Assembly (NCBI GenBank): GCA_031281765.1
Contig: JAITEX010000178.1
Coordinates: forward strand, 1-12,208
From: Eubacteriales Family XIII. Incertae Sedis bacterium
Lineage (GTDB): Bacteria > Bacillota > Clostridia > Peptostreptococcales > Anaerovoracaceae
Direction of reading: 5' to 3'
DNA: 12,208 bases
Within the stretch, counting starts at the first letter, position 1. Every line of letters begins with the position of its first letter. The notes under the pieces are model-generated. The model worked only from the letters and a program-made list of their open reading frames with translations, searched no databases and had not been told where the DNA came from. The translations under genes and the position numbers were made by a program. This document shows, piece by piece, positions 6,710 through 12,208 of the stretch.

Positions 6710-7291
6710 TTACCGCGAGGACACGACCTTGTCTATCAGGCCGTATTCCGCGGCCTCCACAGCCGTCATAAAGTTGTCCCTATCCGTATCCGCGTCGATG
6801 CGCTCAAACGGCTGCCCCGTATTCATCGCGAGGATGCGGTTCAGCTTTTCGCGCGTCGCGATGATATGGTCGGCGTGGATTTTGATGTCCTCGGCCTGAC
6901 CCTGCACGCCTCCGAGCGGCTGATGGATAAGGATTTCCGCGTTCGGCAGCGCGAACCGCTTGCCCTTCGCCCCCGCCGTCAGCAGGAACGAACCCATGCT
7001 CGCGGCCATGCCGACGCACATCGTCGAAACATCGGGTTTGATATACTGCATCGTATCGTAAATCGCCATTCCGGCGGAAACCGACCCGCCGGGGCTGTTG
7101 ATATACATATTGATGTCTTTTTCGCTGTCCTCCGCTTCGAGGAAGAGCAGCTGCGCGACGATAAGGCTCGCAAGGCCGTCGTTTATCTCTTCACCGAGGA
7201 AGATGATACGGTCCTTCAGCAGGCGCGAATAGATGTCGTATGAGCGCTCGCCATGCCCCGTCTGTTCGATTACGTATGGGATCAATGCCAT
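6710..7291 (-). CDS. clpP: ATP-dependent Clp protease proteolytic subunit ClpP
   Basis: A 193-residue serine peptidase that forms the two-ring, 14-subunit degradation chamber of ClpXP. The catalytic triad is complete: Ser98 in G-M-A-A-S-M-G-S, His123 in I-L-I-H-Q-P, and Asp172 in D-T-D-R-D-N-F, matching the E. coli spacing. The oxyanion-loop sequence N-S-P-G-G-S-V is at 65-71. The N-terminus M-A-L-I-P-Y-V-I-E resembles mature or short-propeptide ClpP forms, with the Pro-Tyr-Val-Ile-Glu element that forms the axial loops. The ATG at 7291 has a perfect AAAGGAGG upstream, the strongest site in the operon, in line with the high abundance of ClpP. It lies 35 bp after tig. Confidence 0.98.
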   Translation of the reverse strand: MALIPYVIEQTGHGERSYDIYSRLLKDRIIFLGEEINDGLASLIVAQLLFLEAEDSEKDINMYINSPGGSVSAGMAIYDTMQYIKPDVSTMCVGMAASMGSFLLTAGAKGKRFALPNAEILIHQPLGGVQGQAEDIKIHADHIIATREKLNRILAMNTGQPFERIDADTDRDNFMTAVEAAEYGLIDKVVSSR

Positions 7292-7326
7292 GATTGCCTC
7301 CTTTATTATACCTCTCTCTACTATAT

Positions 7327-8613
7327 TTATACCCCGATAATGGCGGTTTCAAACATATAGTCCACCGCTTTCCGGTTTTTTATGTCCTCTTTTATGAGCG
7401 AAAGCTGTGATTTCCCCAGATAATCGACCAATTTCTCCTTTTCAAGGCCGTACTGCGCAGCCATCTGCGTCAGTTCCTCGTCGACTTCCGCTTCACTCGC
7501 GTCAAAACCTTCGGCCTTCGCGACGCTCTTTATAATAAGGCGCATCTTCACGCGCTTTTCGGCTTCCCCGCGCGTCTGCTCACGGAAGGCGGCGGGGTCC
7601 TGGCCTATGTACTGGAAATACTGCTGCGCGTCGATCCCCTGCTGCTTGAGCCCCTGCGCGAACTCGTTCATCATGTCATCCATCGCGTCTTCTATCATCG
7701 AGCGGGGTACGTCAAACTGGTTCGTCTCGTAGACCGCTTCGAGCACGGCGTTCTTCTTCTCGTACCCGGCGCGTTCCTCCGCGGCCTTCGTAAGCTTCTC
7801 GCGAATATCCGCTTTCAGTTCCGCAAGCGTATCGAACTCGCTGGCGTCCTTCGCAAAATCATCGTTCAGCTCGGGGCGTTCCTCCTTGCGGACCTCATTT
7901 ACCGTCACCTTGAAAACGGCCTCCTTGCCCTTCAGGTCTTCCGAATGGTATTCCTCGGGGAAGGTGACTTTCACCTCGACCTTGTCGTCTTTCGCCGCGC
8001 CGATAAGCTGTTCCTCGAAACCCGGGATAAAGGTCCCCGAACCGAGTTTCAGGTTCTGGCCCTGAGCCGTGCCGCCCTCAAACTGCACCTCGCCGGTATA
8101 GCCCTCGTAATCGATATTCACAATATCCCCGTCCGCCGCCGCGTCTTCGGAGCTGACAAAACGGCTGCCCTTCGTCTGCATGGCTTCGAGTTCCTTGTCG
8201 ACGTCCTCGTCCGTGACTTCGTGCCGCACATCCTTGATTTGCACGCCCGTATAGTCTTTCACCTCTATTTCGGGGGGAACGGCGACGGTGACCGTAGCCG
8301 TAAAACCCTCGCCCTTCTTCACTTCGCTGAATTCTACGCGCGGCATCTCGATGGGCTCTATCGCAAGCTCCCCGAGGGCAGCCGGATATTCGCCCTGCAT
8401 CAGTTCGTCTATCGCGCTCTCCATAAATACGGATTCCCCGTAATGCTGTTCGATGATTTTGCGCGGGGCCTTGCCCTTGCGGAAACCATCGACCACGTAC
8501 TTGTCCTTCGTCTTCTTATATACTTCTATTTGCGCGTTTTCGAACGTTTCGGCGTCGAATGCCATCGTGAACTTCACGTCGTTGTTGTCTCTCGAAATAA
8601 ATGTTGTCTCCAT
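7327..8613 (-). CDS. tig: Trigger factor (ribosome-associated chaperone and peptidyl-prolyl isomerase)
   Basis: A 428-residue chaperone that binds the ribosome at the exit tunnel and folds nascent chains. The ribosome-docking signature G-F-R-K-G-K-A-P is at 43-50 in the N-terminal domain. The FKBP-like isomerase domain covers about 161-240 (D-G-D-I-V-N-I-D-Y-E-G near its start and a G-S-G-T-F-I-P-G-F-E-E core). The rest is the helical, charged C-terminal chaperone domain. The length is typical (about 430). The ATG at 8613 has GGAAGGA about 8 bases upstream. It is the first gene after the promoter at 8654-8681 and heads the proteolysis operon; tig-clpP-clpX order is widespread in bacteria. Confidence 0.98.
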   Translation of the reverse strand: METTFISRDNNDVKFTMAFDAETFENAQIEVYKKTKDKYVVDGFRKGKAPRKIIEQHYGESVFMESAIDELMQGEYPAALGELAIEPIEMPRVEFSEVKKGEGFTATVTVAVPPEIEVKDYTGVQIKDVRHEVTDEDVDKELEAMQTKGSRFVSSEDAAADGDIVNIDYEGYTGEVQFEGGTAQGQNLKLGSGTFIPGFEEQLIGAAKDDKVEVKVTFPEEYHSEDLKGKEAVFKVTVNEVRKEERPELNDDFAKDASEFDTLAELKADIREKLTKAAEERAGYEKKNAVLEAVYETNQFDVPRSMIEDAMDDMMNEFAQGLKQQGIDAQQYFQYIGQDPAAFREQTRGEAEKRVKMRLIIKSVAKAEGFDASEAEVDEELTQMAAQYGLEKEKLVDYLGKSQLSLIKEDIKNRKAVDYMFETAIIGV

Positions 8614-8653
8614 CAGTGATCCTTCCGTCTATTGTAGTCAGTTTTACCTTATC

Positions 8654-8681
8654 ATTATAACATTTGATTATTACCAGTCAA
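8654..8681 (-). promoter_or_regulatory. Sigma-A-type promoter of the tig-clpP-clpX-lon operon
   Basis: On the minus strand TTGACT (8681-8676) is separated by 16 bases from TATAAT (8659-8654), with an extended -10 TG one base before the TATAAT. The -10 matches consensus fully and the -35 differs at one base. The expected transcription start is near 8647, giving a leader of roughly 34 bases before the tig ATG. The -35 hexamer lies inside the last codons of htrA, so readthrough from htrA and this promoter can both feed the operon. No inverted repeat of the CIRCE type is visible around it. Confidence 0.8.
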
Positions 8682-10338
8682 AGAAGCCGTCAAACGGGTC
8701 GTCGCTGCCGCTGCCGTTTTCGGGCGCCTGCGAGCCGTCCGAGCCGGCCTCACTGTCCTGCTGCGGCGTGCCGTAAACCTCCGACTGCGGCGCGAGCTTT
8801 ATATCTACCTCATACTCTTTCCCGTCGCGGACATAGGTGATTTTCACGGTTTCGCCGGCGCTGTAATTCAGCAGTTCCTTGATAAGCTCCGTCGATGTCT
8901 CTATTTTCTTGCCGTTTACGGCGATAATGACGTCTTTCATAATAAGGCCCGCTTTGTCCGCCGGCGATGAAATCGTGACTTCATTGATAAAGGCGCCCGT
9001 ATCGACGCCGAGCTTCAATTCCGGATACTGTTCGGCAATATCCGCAGCGTTCGAGGTCGTCACTCCCATATAAGCGCGCTCGAAATTGCCGGTCTTGATG
9101 ACCTTCTCGACAATGGGCTTCACGGTATTGACCGGTATGGCGAAACCCATGCCCTCGGCGGACGCCTTCGCCGTATTGATGCCTATCACGTGACCCTCGG
9201 CGTTCAGCAGCGGTCCGCCGCTGTTGCCGGGGTTGATAGCCGCGTCGACCTGTATGAGTCCCTCCATGCGCGTCGTCTTCGTCTCTGAGGACGCTATTAT
9301 GGAACGGTTCAGGCCGCTGACGACGCCCTGCGTAATGCTGCCGCTGAACTCAAACCCGAGCGGATTGCCGATTGCCGCGACATAGGAGCCGATGCGCACC
9401 TTATCCGAATCGCCGAATTCAACGGGCGTCAATCCCGCCTCGTCCACCTTCAGCACCGCGAGGTCTATCGCGTCGTCGTTCCACAGCAGCTTCGCCTGCG
9501 CTTCCTTTCCCGTCGGCAGCAGGACCGCTATGCTCGTTGCGGCGCCGTCGCCTATCACGTGCGAATTCGTCAGGATATAGCCGTCGCTGTGAACGATAAT
9601 GCCGCTGCCCTCGCCCGTAGCCTCGCCGCTCTGGCCAAAATAGCTCTGCGTACGCATGGTCATCTTAATGCCGACCACTGAGTCCAAGACCTTCTGCGCG
9701 ACGGCTTCCGTCGTACCCAGGTCTTCCGAGGGGGTAATCGTAATGCCGCCTCCGGGACTGACAGCGGCCGGACGACCGGATACGGCAGCGCCAATGAGTC
9801 CGCCGCCGATAGCGGCGACCGCAACCGCGCAGACCGAAATAATAATGAACGCCACTATCACGGAGCGCCGGAGGCCGTAGACGCGCGGCTCCCTCGCCGC
9901 AGACGGCGCCGTACCCGCGTACGCGGCATACCCCGCCTGCGTCGCCGCGTCAGAGGCCGGCGTTTCCTGCGCGCCGCCATACGAGCCATAGCCCGCCTGC
10001 GCCGCCGTGTCAAAGGCCGGCGTTTCCTGCGCGCCGCCATACGAGCCATAAACGGCCTGCGCCGCCGCGTCAGAGGCCGGCGCTTCCTGCGCGCCGCCAT
10101 ATGAGCCATAGACGGCCTGCGCCGCCGCGTCATAGGCCGGCGCCACCGGCGTTACCCGGGTTTCCGGAGCTTCCGACTGCCCCGCCGATGCGGGGGACTC
10201 CGGTATCTCCTGTGGTCCCGCCTCCGCGCGCGGCGCCTCCTGCCGAGTCTGCTCATAGCCGCGATACTGATAGACCGTACCGCTTTCTTCAAGCGCCTTC
10301 AGCTTTTCTCTCTTGTTTTCCGAAAACTTGTCATCCAT
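8671..10338 (-). CDS. htrA: Membrane-anchored HtrA/DegP-type serine protease with PDZ domain
   Basis: A 555-residue S1C-family protease acting outside the cytoplasmic membrane on misfolded exported proteins. Residues 1-158 form a cytoplasmic, Ala/Pro/Glu-rich low-complexity arm with 20-residue repeats (about 67-137). One membrane helix follows at about 160-185. The trypsin-like domain has an intact triad: His260 (T-N-S-H-V-I), Asp292 (A-I-D-L-A-V) and Ser373 (G-N-S-G-G-P). One PDZ domain follows at about 425-515, then an acidic Gly/Ser tail ending FDGFFDW. A longer reading from an ATG at 10458 would overlap the PFOR gene by 80 bases. The ATG at 10338 is preferred because AAAAGGGG lies about 8 bases upstream and the protein then starts with a clean polar segment. 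It lies 40 bp after the PFOR gene with no obvious terminator between them, so co-transcription is possible. Confidence 0.93.
   Translation of the reverse strand: MDDKFSENKREKLKALEESGTVYQYRGYEQTRQEAPRAEAGPQEIPESPASAGQSEAPETRVTPVAPAYDAAAQAVYGSYGGAQEAPASDAAAQAVYGSYGGAQETPAFDTAAQAGYGSYGGAQETPASDAATQAGYAAYAGTAPSAAREPRVYGLRRSVIVAFIIISVCAVAVAAIGGGLIGAAVSGRPAAVSPGGGITITPSEDLGTTEAVAQKVLDSVVGIKMTMRTQSYFGQSGEATGEGSGIIVHSDGYILTNSHVIGDGAATSIAVLLPTGKEAQAKLLWNDDAIDLAVLKVDEAGLTPVEFGDSDKVRIGSYVAAIGNPLGFEFSGSITQGVVSGLNRSIIASSETKTTRMEGLIQVDAAINPGNSGGPLLNAEGHVIGINTAKASAEGMGFAIPVNTVKPIVEKVIKTGNFERAYMGVTTSNAADIAEQYPELKLGVDTGAFINEVTISSPADKAGLIMKDVIIAVNGKKIETSTELIKELLNYSAGETVKITYVRDGKEYEVDIKLAPQSEVYGTPQQDSEAGSDGSQAPENGSGSDDPFDGFFDW
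9928..10143 (-). repeat. 60-bp in-frame tandem repeat in the htrA N-terminal arm
   Basis: Three full 60-bp units (from 9961, 10021 and 10081) and a diverged partial unit (about 9928-9960) lie in tandem. Each encodes 20 residues of the form A-A-Q-A-x-Y-G-S-Y-G-G-A-Q-E-x-P-A-x-D-x. The full units differ by only a few bases each, and the period is a multiple of three, so unit gain or loss would keep the frame. They fall before the membrane helix, on the cytoplasmic side. Confidence 0.95.
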
Positions 10339-10378
10339 TATACTGTCCCCTTTTATGCGTGCCGTTCCGGCGCGTTCC

Positions 10379-12208
10379 TCAGCCGTCAGCCAGCTTCTTA
10401 TACGTATGGTAACGTTCCCGCGCGTTCCCCTCCGCCGCCTCAAACAGCTGCTCTGCAATATCCGGAAATTCGGATTGCAGCGACCGGTACCGGACCTGGT
10501 CGAGAATATAGTCCCGGAAACTCTCCGTCGGTTCCTTCGAATCGAGGATAAACGGGTTCTTCCCCTCCTTTTTCAAATCGGGGTTGAAGCGGTAAAGATG
10601 CCAATAGCCTGACGCGACCGCGTCCTTAATATTCTCCTGCGACTTGCCCATGCCCTTGCGCATACCGTGGTTGATGCACGGCGCGTAACAGATAACGAGC
10701 GACGGCCCGTTGAACTGCTCGGCTTCGACAATCGCCTTCATAAACTGGTTTTTGTCCGCGCCCATGCCGACCTGCGCGACATAGACATAGCCGTAACTTA
10801 TGGCCATCATGCCGAGGTCCTTTTTCTTGATACGCTTGCCGGACGCCGCAAATTTCGCGATGGCCGCCGCCGGCGTCGCCTTTGAGGACTGCCCTCCCGT
10901 ATTCGAATAGACTTCCGTATCGAATACGAGCACGTTGACGTCCTCGCCGGACGCAAGCACGTGGTCGAGCCCGCCGTAGCCGATGTCATAGGCCCAGCCG
11001 TCACCGCCGAGCGCCCACACGGATTTTTTCACGAGGAAGTCTCTGCGGGCGAGTATCTCCGCTATCGCTTCGGCGGCCTCACCGCCCGCCTGCTCTTTTT
11101 CGAGCGCCGTGACGAACGCGTCGCTGACGCGGCGCGTCTCTTTCTTGTCGTCTTTCAGGAGCGTCCATTCGGCCGCCGCGTCCTTCAGTTCGGCGGAAAC
11201 CGCGCTGTCGTTCAGCACATCCACGCAGTCGTCTATCTTACTGCGGATATGGTCAACCGCGACCTTCATGCCGAAACCGTATTCGGCATTATCCTCAAAG
11301 AGCGAATTTGCCCATGAGGGGCCTCTGCCCTCTTTATTTTTCGTATACGGCATCGACGGCGCCGAAGCGCCCCATATGGACGAACAGCCCGTAGCGTTCG
11401 CAATCATCATGCGGTCGCCGAAAAGCTGCGTCACGACCTTGATATACGGCGTCTCGCCGCAGCCCGCGCAGGCCCCGGAAAATTCGAGATACGGCAGCGC
11501 GAATTGGCTGCCCTTGACGGACTCCTTGTTCGCGATGCCATCCTTTATCGTCACGGTTTCGAAAAAGCGCCAATTGTCCTCCTGAACCTCATCCCAACCG
11601 CCGGAACTCATTGTGAGCGCCTTTTCCTTAGCGGGACAGATGTCCGCACAGTTGCCGCAGCCGAGGCAGTCGAGCGGGCTGACCTGTATACGGTAGCCGA
11701 GGCCCTCGAAGCCCTTGCCCGCAGCGGGCAGGGTCTCGAACGATTCCGGCGCTTTCGCGGCTTCGCCCGCATCGACAAGCGCCGGGCGTATGGCCGCGTG
11801 CGGACAGACAAACGAGCACTGATTGCACTGTATGCAGTTATTCTTGTCCCATACGGGCACGCTGGTTGCGACGCCGCGCTTTTCATAGGCCGCCGTCCCC
11901 GACGGGAAAGCCCCGTCCTCGCGGCCGACAAACTTGCTGACCGGAATACTGTCGCCCTCCTGCCGGTTCATCGGCACGAGAACTTCCTCGATAAACTCCG
12001 GATACGCGCTTTTTTCTGTAACGTCATCAGTAGCCGTGCGCCACGATTCCGGTACTTCCACCTTGACCGCGTTCTCTATGCCGGCATTCACGGCCGCATA
12101 GTTCATATCGAGTATCTGCTGCCCCTTCTTCCCGTAGGCGGCGTCGATGCCCTCTTTCAGATACGTGACGGCGTCATCAAGGGGAATGACGCCCGTCAGC
12201 TTGAAGAA
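10379..12208 (-). CDS. nifJ: Pyruvate:ferredoxin (flavodoxin) oxidoreductase, C-terminal part (5' end beyond window)
   Basis: The frame is open through the window edge (first visible residues FFKLTGVIPL), giving 609 residues; full-length PFOR is about 1170-1200, so roughly the N-terminal half is missing. The enzyme oxidatively decarboxylates pyruvate with CoA to acetyl-CoA, CO2 and reduced ferredoxin. In visible-fragment numbering, two ferredoxin-type 4Fe-4S motifs occur (Cys125/128/131/135 and Cys181/184/187/191). The proximal cluster and TPP domain have Cys247 and Cys250 (C-A-G-C-G-E), Cys275 (A-T-G-C-S) and Cys511 (Y-A-P-C-I-N-H-G). The TPP/Mg motif runs from G-D-G-W-A-Y-D-I-G-Y-G-G at about 402 to N-T-G-G-Q near 437. 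An internal ATG at 12106 is not the start, since homologous PFOR sequence continues upstream of it. All cofactor ligands expected in this half are present. It marks an anaerobic pyruvate metabolism. Confidence 0.97.
   Translation of the reverse strand, partial: FFKLTGVIPLDDAVTYLKEGIDAAYGKKGQQILDMNYAAVNAGIENAVKVEVPESWRTATDDVTEKSAYPEFIEEVLVPMNRQEGDSIPVSKFVGREDGAFPSGTAAYEKRGVATSVPVWDKNNCIQCNQCSFVCPHAAIRPALVDAGEAAKAPESFETLPAAGKGFEGLGYRIQVSPLDCLGCGNCADICPAKEKALTMSSGGWDEVQEDNWRFFETVTIKDGIANKESVKGSQFALPYLEFSGACAGCGETPYIKVVTQLFGDRMMIANATGCSSIWGASAPSMPYTKNKEGRGPSWANSLFEDNAEYGFGMKVAVDHIRSKIDDCVDVLNDSAVSAELKDAAAEWTLLKDDKKETRRVSDAFVTALEKEQAGGEAAEAIAEILARRDFLVKKSVWALGGDGWAYDIGYGGLDHVLASGEDVNVLVFDTEVYSNTGGQSSKATPAAAIAKFAASGKRIKKKDLGMMAISYGYVYVAQVGMGADKNQFMKAIVEAEQFNGPSLVICYAPCINHGMRKGMGKSQENIKDAVASGYWHLYRFNPDLKKEGKNPFILDSKEPTESFRDYILDQVRYRSLQSEFPDIAEQLFEAAEGNARERYHTYKKLADG

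Noticed and set aside
7305..7310. Perfect TATAAT on the minus strand just before clpP
   Set aside because: No -35 hexamer is found at 15-19 bases upstream, and the implied transcription start would fall inside the clpP Shine-Dalgarno sequence, removing the ribosome binding site.
8676..8694. Plus-strand AGTCAAA and CGTCAAA near the tig promoter, resembling CtsR heptad half-sites
   Set aside because: The CtsR operator needs two RGTCAAA-type heptads spaced by 3 bases. Here the spacer is 5 and the second half-site starts with C. The similarity is explained by the coding repeat Phe-Asp in the HtrA tail.
9858..10133. Minus-strand Arg-rich frame of 91 codons with periodic repeats
   Set aside because: It is the alternative-frame translation of the 60-bp htrA repeats and is fully contained in htrA.
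10346..10375. Small inverted repeat (GCCG-GAA-CGGC) between the PFOR and htrA genes as a terminator
   Set aside because: The perfect stem is only 4 bp and is followed by AAAAGGGG, the htrA ribosome binding site, rather than a T-run.
10339..10458. Longer HtrA start at the ATG at 10458, adding 40 Arg-rich residues
   Set aside because: It overlaps the conserved C-terminus of PFOR by 80 bases and the added residues look like an out-of-frame shadow; the ATG at 10338 has a good Shine-Dalgarno sequence.

Overview
The window comes from an anaerobic bacterium, most likely a moderately GC-rich member of the Firmicutes (Clostridia or a relative). This rests on a long pyruvate:ferredoxin oxidoreductase, the Firmicutes-like order tig-clpP-clpX-lon-ysxC, good AGGAGG-type ribosome binding sites and sigma-A-type promoter hexamers. 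Synergistota or Negativicutes cannot be excluded from sequence alone. Every convincing gene lies on the minus strand, so transcription runs from high to low coordinates. No convincing plus-strand gene, tRNA, rRNA, CRISPR array, insertion sequence or prophage gene was seen.

Reading in the direction of transcription, the window opens inside a pyruvate:ferredoxin oxidoreductase gene (nifJ type; about the C-terminal half is visible). After 40 bp comes a membrane-anchored HtrA/DegP-type serine protease. Its cytoplasmic N-terminal arm carries a 60-bp tandem repeat, and it ends in an acidic tail with an aromatic C-terminus. A strong promoter (TTGACT, 16 bp, TATAAT with an extended -10 TG) overlaps the last codons of htrA and drives a long protein quality-control operon: trigger factor, ClpP, ClpX and Lon, with gaps of 31 to 35 bp. 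The operon continues through translationally coupled genes for YsxC/EngB GTPase, a DUF1232/YkvA membrane protein and hypoxanthine phosphoribosyltransferase (overlaps of 4, 4 and 1 bp). A PduL-type phosphotransacylase follows after 29 bp.

After pduL, a perfect 15-bp hairpin closed by a UNCG-type tetraloop separates a PaaI-like hotdog thioesterase. A hairpin plus T-run at 193-223 is the likely end of the transcript. The last 190 bases (1-192) hold no recognised gene. They contain an AT-rich block, a GC-rich block with crossing complementary segments, and two overlapping frames that run off the window edge.

The genes form two themes. Trigger factor folds nascent chains, ClpXP and Lon degrade cytosolic proteins, and HtrA acts outside the membrane. 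PFOR makes acetyl-CoA from pyruvate, and PduL could convert acetyl-CoA to acetyl phosphate for ATP formation, so the two fermentation steps flank the proteostasis cluster. Most of the content is conserved housekeeping. The less ordinary features are the HtrA repeat arm and tail, the extended TTG-initiated Lon, the UNCG hairpin and the uncharacterised 1-192 segment.
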